Assembly (NCBI GenBank): GCA_030041275.1
Contig: JASHOE010000251.1
Span: 1 to 41,970 of the forward strand
DNA: 41,970 nucleotides
Direction: 5' to 3'
Source of the DNA: Streptosporangiaceae bacterium
Lineage (GTDB): Bacteria > Actinomycetota > Actinomycetes > Streptosporangiales > Streptosporangiaceae
Shown: piece by piece, positions 17,898-26,447 of the stretch
Layout: every line of letters starts with the position of its first letter
Position numbering within the stretch: the stretch's first letter is position 1
Position numbers and translations under genes: made by a program
The notes under the pieces: model-generated
What the model was told of the DNA's origin: nothing
What the model saw: only the letters and a program-made list of their open reading frames with translations
The model's database searches: none

Positions 17898-18518
17898 CTA
17901 TAACGCGGGAGCGAGCAGGCCTTCGATCGCCGCAATCGACTTAGCTGCGCTGACGTGCAGCACCCCGTGGATACCGAGCCCAGTCGCGGCAGCGATATGC
18001 CCCGGCTGGTCGTCGACGAAAATGAGCTCGCCAGGCGCCACGTCCAGCTCCCGGCACAGCAGCTGAAACGCGCGCGCGTCGGGCTTGGCGACGCGCACCT
18101 CATGTGAATAGATGACGACGTCGGCCATGTCCTCAATGCCGTGCCTGGCCTGCTCCTCGCGCCGCGCGCCATCAGCGGAGTTGCTCAGGATCCCAGTCCG
18201 GTAGCGCGGCCGCAGCCCGACCGCGAACGCCGCGAGCTCCACATCGAGCTCGCCGCAGTACCAATCCCACATGTCGGTCATGAATTGCGCGGTCTGCGCC
18301 GCCGACAAGCTGAGCGCCGCGGCAAACTGGCGGCTGATCTGCGCCTCATCGAGGCCACCGATGCCTGCCAGGTCGTCCGGGTCAACGGCCGCCAGGGCGG
18401 CAGCTACCACTGGTTCCGGCACGCCCAGCCGCTCCGCCCAGCGATCCGACAGAACCTCCCACGAGGCCACGCGCTCCAGAACGCCGCCGATGTCAAACCC
18501 GACCGCCCGTATCGGCAT
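17898..18518 (-). CDS. HAD-superfamily hydrolase (subfamily IA)
   Basis: 206-residue haloacid-dehalogenase-type phosphatase or dehalogenase. Motif I is AVGFDIGGVLERV (nucleophilic Asp; the second Asp is Gly, as in the GGVL variant shared with YihX-like and epoxide-hydrolase N-domain proteins). Motif II is GILSNSADGARR. Motif III Lys is in RVAKPDARAFQLL, and motif IV is LIFVDDQPGHIAAA. A helical C1 cap lies between motifs I and II. ATG 18518 (MPIRAVGFD) is chosen since the 13 extra residues of the longer frame precede the core strand. Substrate unknown. Confidence 0.88.
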   Translation of the reverse strand: MPIRAVGFDIGGVLERVASWEVLSDRWAERLGVPEPVVAAALAAVDPDDLAGIGGLDEAQISRQFAAALSLSAAQTAQFMTDMWDWYCGELDVELAAFAVGLRPRYRTGILSNSADGARREEQARHGIEDMADVVIYSHEVRVAKPDARAFQLLCRELDVAPGELIFVDDQPGHIAAATGLGIHGVLHVSAAKSIAAIEGLLAPAL

Positions 18519-18616
18519 ATCCCTAACTATCACATAGCTCGTGATCCATGCGATCACGGGTATTCGGGTTCATTACTCCGGCCAGCGGCGCGGTCCTTCC
18601 GTCGGTGAGCGGGTGC

Positions 18617-19060
18617 TCAGATCTCGCGTATCAATGCTGCCCTGCCGCTTGCTAGGTCTAGCGGTACCGAGGCGTGGTCGTGCTCGATCAGCCATTGGCC
18701 GTCGATCTTGCGAAGGCAGCCGGTGAATCGAACCCAGAAACCGCCGCCAGAGGCCCCATTCTTCAGGGTGCCGTTGAGCCTGGCCAGGCCGTGCGCGAAC
18801 GCCACGCCACCACTCGAGGTGATCGTAAGATCGCGGATCTCGTATCCGAGTGGGTGCTGAAAGGCGGCGAAGGCCTCCACCCAGTTCCCCAGTTTGGCCT
18901 CTGCTCCCACGCGCTGCAGCGGCCCAGTGACGTCGAAGGTCACGATGTCCGGAGCGTAAATCGATCTGAGAGCGTCCAGGTCCATGGCGCGAACCGCGTC
19001 GACCAACGTGTCAATGAGCTGCCGGATATCGGCCTGATCGACCGCGTGCTGTGCAGCCAT
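18617..19060 (-). CDS. SnoaL-like / NTF2-fold protein
   Basis: 147-residue cystatin-like NTF2-fold protein (SnoaL_3/DUF4440 class). QADIRQLIDTLVDAVRAMDLDALRSIYAPDIVTFDVTGP is the classic N-terminal helix-strand block with the YAPDIVxFD motif. HGLARLNGTLKNG and WVRFTGCLRKIDGQWLIEHDHASVPLD are the following strands. Such proteins include ketosteroid isomerases and polyketide cyclases, but most members are uncharacterised. ATG 19060 has AGGAGG six bases upstream. Confidence 0.85.
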   Translation of the reverse strand: MAAQHAVDQADIRQLIDTLVDAVRAMDLDALRSIYAPDIVTFDVTGPLQRVGAEAKLGNWVEAFAAFQHPLGYEIRDLTITSSGGVAFAHGLARLNGTLKNGASGGGFWVRFTGCLRKIDGQWLIEHDHASVPLDLASGRAALIREI

Positions 19061-19247
19061 CACTAGCCTCCTGTTGGTAATCGTGCCGGTACAGATAAGA
19101 CACGGCCGCAACGTCGGCTGTGACAGCCGAGGATCAGCTCAGCGGCCAGCCCTCCGCTGTCCCCGTCCGCCGCTCAGCGACGGCCGGGAAATCCGCCCGC
19201 TTGCGCTGCGTCGGTAATAACGCGGGTCGCCGAGCGATAGACCAGGT

Positions 19248-19442
19248 ATGGCAGCACGCCCGGTCGAGACACCGTCAGCAGCGCCGGCAGATGAGATCGA
19301 AACGCTCCCGGAGGGTAGCCAGGCGACCTGCGCCGTGTGCTGGCGGGCTGCCCTGGTGGTTGTCCGGGGCCGCAATCTCTGCGGATCATGCGGGGCATTC
19401 GTGCTGACCGGTGGCGAGGACTTCGGACCGTGGCTGGACTGA
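19248..19442 (+). CDS. Small zinc-ribbon-like protein
   Basis: 64 residues with two Cys pairs, CAVC and CGSC (TCAVCWRAALVVVRGRNLCGSCGAF), spaced ~20 residues as in a zinc ribbon. ATG 19248; no strong ribosome site. Function unknown. It is followed by the unknown gene at 19524 on the same strand. Confidence 0.5.
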   Translation: MAARPVETPSAAPADEIETLPEGSQATCAVCWRAALVVVRGRNLCGSCGAFVLTGGEDFGPWLD

Positions 19443-19523
19443 ATAGGCGGCGCCCGTCGCGCAGGTCCTGAGAGTGGCGTACGCATCTTCCCTCTGCCGA
19501 CGAGCCGACGTAGGCTCCGCTGG

Positions 19524-19940
19524 GTGTACGACAGTGACCTCGCCGACATCGAGGAAATCGGCTGGGATCGGTTCGTCGTCGACGCCTGGACGCAGATCTT
19601 CGTGGGCTACCAGTCGCTGACGGGTATTCGTGTACTGGGACGCCGGTGGAGCGACCTGCTCCAGGCCGGCCTCGGCTGCCCGCCGGAGATCGCCGACGAG
19701 TTGGTGCGCGCCGAGGTGATACTGCCGCAGGATCGCGACCTCATGAGTATTCGTGATCCGGGCCGGCTGCTGACGGCCATGGACGAGGTGCTGGCTGACA
19801 TGGGCGCGGACCTCGCCGACCTGCCCGAGATACGGCCCGCCGACCGGGACCGGATGCTGGCAAGTCACCACGACCTCCGTGCTTTTCTGCGGGCGAACTT
19901 CCCTGATGCGGACCCGGGCGGCTCGGGCGCCGACACCTAG
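19524..19940 (+). CDS. Hypothetical protein (138 aa)
   Basis: Acidic, Leu/Asp-rich soluble protein starting at GTG 19524 (MYDSDLADIEEIGWDRFVVDAW). It has predicted helices throughout and no motif or membrane segment I recognise. Codon use fits the host (strong G/C third position), so it is likely real. The next gene starts about 100 bp downstream on the same strand. Confidence 0.6.
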   Translation: MYDSDLADIEEIGWDRFVVDAWTQIFVGYQSLTGIRVLGRRWSDLLQAGLGCPPEIADELVRAEVILPQDRDLMSIRDPGRLLTAMDEVLADMGADLADLPEIRPADRDRMLASHHDLRAFLRANFPDADPGGSGADT

Positions 19941-20043
19941 TCGCGTTCGACCTGACGTGGCCCTGGGCGTCCTGGCCGCCGCCATGACCGACCTGGAGCG
20001 TCAGGTGCAATCAAAGGCGTGCCGATCACCCGTCGGCTGCGCG

Positions 20044-20577
20044 ATGCTCGTTGGCGTGACCGATGACGAAGTGAATGCCTTGCAGCGCGCTCTTGGAGGC
20101 GTTGTCCTTGAATCGTCTTACCTGGAGCAAATTCTGCGGGCCGCGTTTGCCGCACTGGTCGGCAGCAAGTACGCGCCGGTGGTCAATGGGCACCTTACGG
20201 CTCACAACCTGATCGAAACCTGCGAGAACGTTGCCGAGGTGCACACTGATATCGAGGTAGCGGCAAAGGCCGAGTTCGCCGCTGCGCTCAAGGCGTGCAG
20301 GGCAGCCAACACCAGGCGCAACCGGGTTATTCACGATGCCTGGGCAATGCGCCCCGGCGGCGTCATGGCCGCCGTGGAAACCCCGCGAAGCTCCGAGGAC
20401 ATACCTGTGACGGCGCGCACGCTGCCCGAACTGGGGCAGGTTGCCGACGAACTGGCTAAGGCCGCCGACGATCTGTCAGCGGCTGTCATAGCCGCATTCG
20501 GCCCAGAAGGGATGCGCGTTGAGGGCCAACTGCGGCGGGAGTTGGGCCGCGACATTCCCGCAGATCCAGGCAGCTAG
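20044..20577 (+). CDS. HEPN-like helical protein with R-x4-H motif
   Basis: About 177 residues, mostly helical: LQRALGGVVLESSYLEQILRAAFAAL, then HNLIETCENVAEVH, a long helix with AALKACRAANTRRNRVIHDAW, and a C-terminal helix. RNRVIH fits the R-x4-6-H signature of HEPN folds, in which Arg and His form an RNase site in characterised toxins. Many chromosomal members are not toxins. Starts are ambiguous: ATG 19984, ATG 20044 and GTG 20056 are in frame and none has a good ribosome site; 20044 is the ATG nearest the conserved block. Confidence 0.6.
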   Translation: MLVGVTDDEVNALQRALGGVVLESSYLEQILRAAFAALVGSKYAPVVNGHLTAHNLIETCENVAEVHTDIEVAAKAEFAAALKACRAANTRRNRVIHDAWAMRPGGVMAAVETPRSSEDIPVTARTLPELGQVADELAKAADDLSAAVIAAFGPEGMRVEGQLRRELGRDIPADPGS

Positions 20578-20766
20578 GTCGCGCATGCGATCTTCCCCGC
20601 TGCTAGGCGCACTACTGCGGAGACTGGCTCTCCGCGGGTGAGTGCGGAGGGCCGCTCGCGGCGTAGGGCGCAGCTCCGGTAGCCCACGCCGCAACGGGCG
20701 GATGTTAGAGACGATGCCGGCCGGGCAGAGGCCACGCGACATTGGTCGTCGAGCGAAAGGAATGCC

Positions 20767-20940
20767 GTGAGCGCCAGCGGCAAGGCCAAGGGTAAGTCCG
20801 AGGCAGCCAAGGGCAAGATCAAGAAGGGCATCGGCAAGGCCATCGGTGATCCCGTGCTGGAGGGCAAGGGCAAGGCCAAGGAGGCGATAGGCAATCTGAG
20901 GCAGGTCGGCGAGAAGGTTAAGGACGCCGCGAAGAAGTGA
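20767..20940 (+). CDS. CsbD-family small stress protein
   Basis: 57-residue Lys/Gly/Ala-rich protein: MSASGKAKGKSEAAKGKIKK, then IGDPVLEGKGKAKEAIGN, the CsbD pattern (general-stress proteins, function unknown). GTG start at 20767 with AAAGGA about five to seven bases upstream; the nearby ATG at 20762 meets a stop after two codons. GC content and charged composition agree with other actinobacterial CsbD genes. Confidence 0.85.
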   Translation: MSASGKAKGKSEAAKGKIKKGIGKAIGDPVLEGKGKAKEAIGNLRQVGEKVKDAAKK

Positions 20941-21046
20941 CGAGCAGCTAGCCTCGGGTTGCGCGCTCGTCGCCTTCGGTGCCCGGGTCTGCAGTTCGCG
21001 CGGCAGGACCTGCCTCGCCCCGGCCCCTGTCTAGGGCAGGCCCTGG

Positions 21047-21811
21047 TTATCCATCGGGTCTGTCTGCTGCCACTTCCTGGATCATGGCCTCGGCGAGATC
21101 ACGAAGCTTGACGTTCCGGTCGTTGGACATTCGGCGGAGGGCGACGAACGCCTCGGCTGCGCCGCAAGCACGGCGGGCCATGACGATGCCGATTGCCTGA
21201 TCGATGACAGCTCGGGAGGCCAGAGCGCCATGGAGCTGGTTGATCAGCTCATCCTGACTCAGCCGCCGCAGCACGCCGCTCAGGATGAGCGCCGCCGGGT
21301 CGACGAACTGCTTGGCGATGCGCTGCACTGCCGCGGGGAATAGGTCCCGCTGGTGCGCATAGAGATTCAACACGCCCGCGGTGGTGCCGCCCACTTCGAG
21401 CGGGTAGGCGAGCACGCCATGCGCTCCGGTGGCGAGCGCCACTGGCGGGAAACCACCCCACCGATCCTGGTCCGCAGTAGCGAGATCCTGGATGATCACT
21501 GGGACCCCGGTGCGAAATGCCTCTAGGCATGGCCCGTCACCTCGCTGGTATTGCGCTTCGTCCACCGAGGCGGGTACCGAGCCGGAATAGACGATGGTTC
21601 TGAACCCGCTGCCCTCGGCGATCGTGATCCCGCAGCTGGGTCCGTCCGGCACGACGACCACGGCCATCCGAGCCAAGTGGTGGAGCGCTTCATCGACGTC
21701 TTCAGCGAACAACAGCAGGGCGGCTAGTTCCGTCAGCCCGGTGGTGGTCTCGCCGACGTCCGCAGGCTGGTCGGTCAACGGTTTCTCCACGATCGGTTGA
21801 CGCGTGGACAA
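21047..21811 (-). CDS. GAF-ANTAR domain RNA-binding antiterminator
   Basis: 254 residues. The N-terminal GAF domain (~25-180; EDVDEALHHLARMAVVVVPDGPSCGITI ... GPCLEAFRTGVPVIIQDL) senses a small ligand. The C-terminal ANTAR helix bundle (~190-245; LINQLHGALASRAVIDQAIGIVMAR...EAFVALRRMSNDRNVKLRDLAEAMI) binds dual-hairpin RNA and prevents termination in characterised members. Divergent from the STAS gene; together with it, this suggests a stress/phosphorelay regulatory pair (inference). Its RNA targets are unknown; I see no clear paired hexaloop element in this window. Confidence 0.93.
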   Translation of the reverse strand: MSTRQPIVEKPLTDQPADVGETTTGLTELAALLLFAEDVDEALHHLARMAVVVVPDGPSCGITIAEGSGFRTIVYSGSVPASVDEAQYQRGDGPCLEAFRTGVPVIIQDLATADQDRWGGFPPVALATGAHGVLAYPLEVGGTTAGVLNLYAHQRDLFPAAVQRIAKQFVDPAALILSGVLRRLSQDELINQLHGALASRAVIDQAIGIVMARRACGAAEAFVALRRMSNDRNVKLRDLAEAMIQEVAADRPDG

Positions 21812-21954
21812 TGCGCCTTAAACTCTATGAGGCTGCCCGGTCCGAGGCCCGTCCATACGGGTGGGCCGGGGTTCTTAGCCCGGCATATTAGTAGCAGGCC
21901 AGTCAGGCAAGCGGCTCCCTGCGCCTCGGTTTACCCGAGCGATACCAGGAGGCC

Positions 21955-22482
21955 ATGCGAGTGGACCTGGCCATCATCGAGGGCGCGCCGCAAGGGTGCG
22001 CGATTGTCAAGCTTTGCGGCGAACTCGACCTTTCGTGCGCGCCTGACCTGCGTGAACGGCTGCTCGACATCCTGGATCGCGGTCGGCCGAGCCGCCTCAT
22101 CCTCGACCTGTCCGAGCTGGCTTTCATTGACTCCAGCGGCACCGCCGTCCTCGTCAATACCGACAGGCGAGCCAGACTGATCGGCTGCACGCTCGCGTTG
22201 GTGACATTGCAAGCACCCGTCGCGAGAGTTCTGCAGGTCTCCGGGCTGGACCGGCATTTTCTGATCTTCGATGACCTCAGCGCGGCTGCGGCCAGCGCGC
22301 AACCAGACTCGCTCGACTCGATCTCTTGTGAGAGATCCGATCGGGGTGAGCGATGGGATTCGAACCCACGACATCCAGAACCACAACTGAGCCCGCGCAG
22401 TAATAAAGCCGCGAGCCCAGGACGTTTGCGCAGTTCAGGTGACTGCCCAGCGGTGAGTTCACCGACGTCTCACGGCGACTGA
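21955..22482 (+). CDS. STAS-domain anti-sigma factor antagonist with att-derived tail
   Basis: Residues 1-115 are a complete STAS domain of the SpoIIAA/RsbV type: CAIVKLCGELDLSCAPDLRERLLD, then LILDLSELAFIDSSGTAVLV, where DSSG holds the phosphorylatable Ser. It would bind an anti-sigma kinase. AGGAGG precedes ATG 21955. The frame then continues about 55 residues through the partial tRNA-His repeat (reading [16 protein letters not shown]) and into the island, so this tail is not ancestral protein. Normal family length is 110-130. Divergent from the GAF-ANTAR gene. Confidence 0.88.
   Translation: MRVDLAIIEGAPQGCAIVKLCGELDLSCAPDLRERLLDILDRGRPSRLILDLSELAFIDSSGTAVLVNTDRRARLIGCTLALVTLQAPVARVLQVSGLDRHFLIFDDLSAAAASAQPDSLDSISCERSDRGERWDSNPRHPEPQLSPRSNKAASPGRLRSSGDCPAVSSPTSHGD
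22320..22337 (-). terminator. Candidate native tRNA-His terminator hairpin, now displaced
   Basis: Perfect 7-bp inverted repeat GATCTCT-TGTG-AGAGATC lies six bases beyond the outer edge of the partial tRNA-His copy, in the direction tRNA-His is transcribed. No U-tract follows. Before the island inserted it would have lain just downstream of tRNA-His (inference). Confidence 0.4.
22343..22387 (-). repeat. Left att site: partial tRNA-His direct repeat
   Basis: 44 of 45 bases are identical to 34611-34655 (36 matches, one G/A mismatch at 22379, then ACCACAAC). It corresponds to the anticodon loop through the T-arm and acceptor 3' strand of tRNA-His and lacks the 5' half, so it is not a functional tRNA. 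It lies in the same orientation as the intact gene and marks the distal end of the island. Confidence 0.85.
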
Positions 22483-22505
22483 CGGTAGCTGTGCGCGCCC
22501 TCGCC

Positions 22506-22538
22506 GCTCCCATTACGCTCCCACAAGATTGCGGGAGC
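22506..22538. repeat. Left arm-type integrase repeats
   Basis: GCTCCCA at 22506-22512 and 22517-22523, separated by 4 bp, followed by an inverted GGGAGC at 22533-22538. The same pair with the same spacing lies at 34523-34540 near the other att, which suits arm-type binding sites of a tyrosine integrase. Confidence 0.55.
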
Positions 22539-22711
22539 GCCAGTGCGAGGGCTCGACACCTCCAACCGGGATTCGTGCGCCGCGGCCGCTTGTGCATGCT
22601 CTCGTCGTCGGCGGCCTTCGTGCAGGTTGCGGCGGGCGTGTCCGGGATGACGCTCAGGTCGGGCCGGCCGCCTAGCGGAGGCGCCATAGCATCGCTTACC
22701 GTCTGGATGCG

Positions 22712-23400
22712 TCACAATTCGGATTCGGGTATCGGGTCGTTCAACCCTCGGTCGGCTCGTGCCTCGGCTCCGCGCGGCCAGTCCGCGAACCTGCGGCGCA
22801 GAGCGACCAGGTCCTGGCTGGTAAGGCCCAGGTCGGTAAACGCCTCGTCGGCCATGTGGTCAAGGCCTGAGGCCGGCGTCGGCGAAGTCCTCGTCTTGCA
22901 GGCCTGGGTCAAGTCGGCGGGCGAAGTCGATGAGCTGCCCGGGCGTGTAGCGCTGCAGCGCAACAGAGGTGGCCCAGTAGTCCCGCTCATAGGAGCGCTG
23001 GCCAGGGCCGCCACATTTCCGCCGAGGGCGTCCTTCACGTCGAGCACTGGGCAGAACGCCATCACCACCGGCTGGCGGCTGCGATCGAAGTAGGCCATCT
23101 GCAACGCAATCTGGCCACCGCCGGGCGCCGTGATGAGCCACTCGGCAAGCCCCTCGCCCAGCCCTTCGAAGATGTCCGACAGCCCGTGGCCTTGTCGCGC
23201 CGCTCACGCCGAAACCTGTCGCTACAAGGCGGCTTCCACCGCATCCGAGGCCGTCCCCGCTGTGCTCCTAGTCGGTGAACAGGTCCACATCCAGAGTCGG
23301 CCGCTGAATTAACCCGTGCACCGATCAACGCATTCGACCCACCGAGGCGAATCCGCAGCCGGCGGCCGCCCGCAACGCGACCGTCGCCACCCGCCTATGC
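22712..23400 (-). pseudogene. Decayed AbiEii/AbiGii-type nucleotidyltransferase toxin gene
   Basis: Fragments in family order but different minus-strand frames: GGSNALI and HGLIQRPTLDVDLFTD (nucleotidyltransferase catalytic region, followed by an in-frame TAG), then IFEGLGEGLAEWLIT, QMAYFDRSRQPVV, VLDVKDALGGNVAALAS, a frame change near 22995 to YERDYWATSVALQRYTPGQL and FARRLDPGLQDEDFADAGL, and another near 22862 to DEAFTDLGLTSQDLVALRRR. At least three frameshifts and one stop show it is dead. AbiEii enzymes are toxins of type IV toxin-antitoxin/phage-exclusion systems. No AbiEi-like antitoxin was seen. Confidence 0.7.
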
Positions 23401-23880
23401 AACTCGCCGAGCGGCATTCAGGTCACCGTGTGCGCGCAACGTGGGATGTTGCTCCTCCCATGCTTGGCGGACTCCCTTGGGCAGGAACAGGTCCGGCCAG
23501 ACCGCGCGGAGCAGGTCAGCTTTCAGGGGAGCCGTCAGGTCCTCCGCGTTGTCCGCCTCGCCGGGGACGAATTGATACGTCGCTTGCAGGCTGTGCGGCT
23601 TGCCCGGGTCGAACACACGGCCAGGCGGCTTCAGTGCCCCCGCAGCGGCAGCACCATCCTGCCTCAGGCAGGCCCGCCCAGGCTGGCCAGGTCGCAGACG
23701 ACGACCTGCGAGTCGTACCGACCACGCGCGCTGGTTCTACCTCGTCTGCCTGGATCCGTTCGTCCATGTGTCTGGCTGTTTAGTGGATCTATTCCAGGTG
23801 CGTCCAGCTGCCTTGCGCGACGATGCCGAGGTAATGCTGAGCAAGCTCATGAGGGTCATCTGCTGTTCGTCTACGACGTT
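23395..23880 (-). pseudogene. Decayed companion gene upstream of the AbiEii-like remnant
   Basis: Minus-strand fragments in several frames read like a real protein: DDPHELAQHYLGIVAQGSWTH (about 23810-23870) ends at stops; SQVVVCDLASLGGPA is interrupted by a stop; then MFDPGKPHSLQATYQFVPGE and LKADLLRAVWPDLFLPKGVR run toward the toxin remnant. I recall similar uncharacterised proteins just upstream of AbiEii-like genes in actinobacteria, possibly the partner, but cannot name the family. The decay pattern matches that of the neighbour. Confidence 0.5.
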
Positions 23881-23882
23881 GC

Positions 23883-26447
23883 TCAAAACGCAGGAGCCGT
23901 CGAGCGATCTGGCGCTAGGCGACTCGAGCGGGTAAGACGGTCGTGGAGGATCTTGACTTCAGGTGTCCCGAGTTGGGTGTACAGGCTCAGCGCGTGCTGC
24001 CAGTGTTCTGCTGCTGCGCAATGGTCTCCTAGCGCGTCGTGGCAGTTGCCGAGGCCGTCATGAGCGCGGGCTTGTTCGTACTTGTCGTTCGCGTGGATGG
24101 ATTGGCTCAGCGCGGCGGCATGCTGGATGCGACCGTCGGCAGGGTTACCTTCGGCGAGTAATACCTCTCCGAGGCCATTGAGCGCCTCTGCCTCGGCGGC
24201 GCGATCGCTGGCGTTGCGGGATATCTCGATCGCGTGCTTGTAGTGCTCGGCGGCCTGCTGGTAGCTGGTCTCGCAGCGGCAGAGCGCACCGAGTTTGCTT
24301 AGGGCGTGGCATTCGCCGAACGGATCGCCGAGAGCGCGAAAGCGGTCCAGCGAACTCTGAAGCAGTTCCCGTGTCTCGCGATAGCGGCCGCGCTGCAGGC
24401 TGACTGCGCCGAGGTTGGACATCGCGTACGCCTGAGTGCTCCGCTGTCCGACTTGGCTTGCGCACTCAGCTGACCTGGTGAAACAGCTCTCGGCCTGCGC
24501 AAGTCGGCCTAGCCGCAGCTGGACGAGGCCGAGGTTATTTAGTGTCCTGGCCTCACCTACGACGTCACCAGTCTCGCCATAAAGGTGCAGCGCCTGCCGC
24601 TGGGATCTGGCGGCGTCACGATACCGGCCCTGCAGCAGGGCGGCGATGCCTATGTTGCCGAGCGCCTGCGCCTGGCCGGCCAGGTCAGTGATGCGGCGGT
24701 AGATAGATAGCGACTGCCTCAGGTTGGTGACAGCCTGGTCGTATCGGCCTTCTCGCAAGTCGACGACAGTCAGGTTGTTCAGCGCCTGGGCTTCTGCGGC
24801 TGGGTCGCCGACCAGCCTGGCCGCGTCGCGGGCATGATTGCAGACGGCGAGGACTTCGGAGTGATAGCCGCTGCGCTCGAGGTAGCGGAACACTGCGGAC
24901 GCAAGACGCGTGGCATGGTCAGGCCAGCCGTTGCTGGCGGCGTGGGCTGTTACGGCGACTACTACGGCTCGGTGCGCATCCATCCAGCGACGGCCGGCTG
25001 CCGGATCGGGGATCGAAGGCACTGGAGTGGCGGCATGGTGAGCATCTGGGCGCAACTGCCGTTCAGCAGGTGCGATGGCATGCCTCGCGGCGACGGCTGC
25101 TGACACGTAATAACCGATCAGCCGTGACATCGCAGCGTGCAGGTCATCGGCGCTGTTGGCAGTGCGGGCAAGCCGACGGGAATAGGCGCGCAGCAGGTCA
25201 TGCATCGCGTACCGGCCGGGTGCCGCAGGCTCGATCAGATGTGCGCGCGCCAGCTCGTCGAGCGTCAGCCTCGCGCGCTTCAGCGTCGATCCCAGCAATG
25301 CTGCGGTGGCGTAGTCGTCGTAGTCGGGGCCAGGGTGCTGCCCGAGCAGGCCGAATGCATGCGCGATGTCTGCGTCCAGGTGCCGGTACGACCAGGAGAA
25401 CACTGCCTGGATGTCCGTCTGCGTGTCGCCGCTTCGGTCCAGCAGGTCCATCCTGCGCTCCAGGTCGGCAAGCTCACGTACCAATTCAGCGAGGCTTACG
25501 TCAGGTCGCGCTGCGGCGCGCTCGGCCGCCACTCGCAATGCGAGCGGAAGACGCGCACACTGGCTCGCCAAGACCGCGGCCGCCGCAGGGTCTTCCTCGA
25601 CCCGGCTGCCGATCAGCACCCGCAAGATCTCGATTGCATCGGCGTCTGGCAGCCTGTCTAACTCAAGGCGCTGCGCGCCGTCTCGGGCGACCAGGCCCGG
25701 CAGCGAGTCGCGGCTCGTTACGACCGCAACGCTTTCGGACGCGCCAGGCAATAATGGCCGCACCTGCTCGGCCGAACTGGCATTGTCAGCCAGGATCAGC
25801 ATTCTCCGTCCGGCGAGCATGCTTCTGTACCGTGCCGCACGCTCATCAACATCAGATGGGATGTCCGCTCCCGGCACACCAAGGGCGCGCAGAAAACCAG
25901 CCAGCGTATCGGCAGCTGTCGCCGGCTCGCCCGGAGCGTAACCTCGCAGGTTCGCATATAGCTGGCCGTCCGGGAACCGGTCCGCGACCTCGTGGGCCCA
26001 CTGCAATGCAAGCGCAGTCTTTCCGACGCCCGCGGTACCGCCGATGGCACAGATGGCTACTAGGCGTCCTCCGGCTGCTTCAGCCATACTTGACAGCTGA
26101 GCCAATTCGGCCACGCGCCCAGTGAAATGCCGCACCGGGGCAGGCAATTCCCGCGGGATCAAATGCCCGGTCGGCGGGGCCAAGCCAGCAGCCGGATTGC
26201 CGCCCTTCACACGCGATGCGCGGTCAAGTTCCAGACGCTCCGGCTCAGACAGCCTGAGCGCATCGGCCAACGACAGGACCGAATGCCGGTGCGGGCGCCC
26301 GGTCCGTCCGCGTTCCATGTCGGCGATCGCCCGGACGCTTAACCCGGATCGGTCGGCGAGCTCCTCCTGGCTCCAGCCTAACTGCAGCCGGTGCAACTGC
26401 AGGAGCGTGCCGAAAGCGGCTTCTGCCGGGCCCTGTACTTGGCTCAC
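23883..26447 (-). CDS. XRE-NB-ARC-TPR STAND transcriptional regulator (AfsR-like, no SARP domain)
   Basis: 854 residues. XRE helix-turn-helix at ~12-70 (LGWSQEELADRSGLSVRAIADMERG); NB-ARC ATPase at ~105-390 with P-loop GGTAGVGKTALALQ (137-150), Walker B-like RRMLILADNAS and LPLALRVAAERAA; then ~10 TPR units from ~510 to 830 (GQAQALGNIGIAALLQGRY, ARTLNNLGLVQLRLGRLAQA). STAND proteins act as ligand-gated ATP switches; this class usually controls neighbouring secondary-metabolite or secreted-protein genes. GTG start at 26447 with AAGGAG eight bases upstream. Divergent from the RHS gene inside the same island, so that gene is the obvious candidate target (inference). Confidence 0.92.
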   Translation of the reverse strand: MSQVQGPAEAAFGTLLQLHRLQLGWSQEELADRSGLSVRAIADMERGRTGRPHRHSVLSLADALRLSEPERLELDRASRVKGGNPAAGLAPPTGHLIPRELPAPVRHFTGRVAELAQLSSMAEAAGGRLVAICAIGGTAGVGKTALALQWAHEVADRFPDGQLYANLRGYAPGEPATAADTLAGFLRALGVPGADIPSDVDERAARYRSMLAGRRMLILADNASSAEQVRPLLPGASESVAVVTSRDSLPGLVARDGAQRLELDRLPDADAIEILRVLIGSRVEEDPAAAAVLASQCARLPLALRVAAERAAARPDVSLAELVRELADLERRMDLLDRSGDTQTDIQAVFSWSYRHLDADIAHAFGLLGQHPGPDYDDYATAALLGSTLKRARLTLDELARAHLIEPAAPGRYAMHDLLRAYSRRLARTANSADDLHAAMSRLIGYYVSAAVAARHAIAPAERQLRPDAHHAATPVPSIPDPAAGRRWMDAHRAVVVAVTAHAASNGWPDHATRLASAVFRYLERSGYHSEVLAVCNHARDAARLVGDPAAEAQALNNLTVVDLREGRYDQAVTNLRQSLSIYRRITDLAGQAQALGNIGIAALLQGRYRDAARSQRQALHLYGETGDVVGEARTLNNLGLVQLRLGRLAQAESCFTRSAECASQVGQRSTQAYAMSNLGAVSLQRGRYRETRELLQSSLDRFRALGDPFGECHALSKLGALCRCETSYQQAAEHYKHAIEISRNASDRAAEAEALNGLGEVLLAEGNPADGRIQHAAALSQSIHANDKYEQARAHDGLGNCHDALGDHCAAAEHWQHALSLYTQLGTPEVKILHDRLTRSSRLAPDRSTAPAF

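Noticed and set aside
21846..21867. 9-bp hairpin with two G-T pairs between GAF-ANTAR and STAS genes, as an ANTAR target
   Set aside because: Loop has four bases and there is no second paired hairpin; ANTAR targets need two hexaloops with conserved A and G.
22343..22420. Possible second tRNA-His
   Set aside because: Only the 3' half is present; the 5' acceptor strand and D-arm are missing, so it is an att copy.
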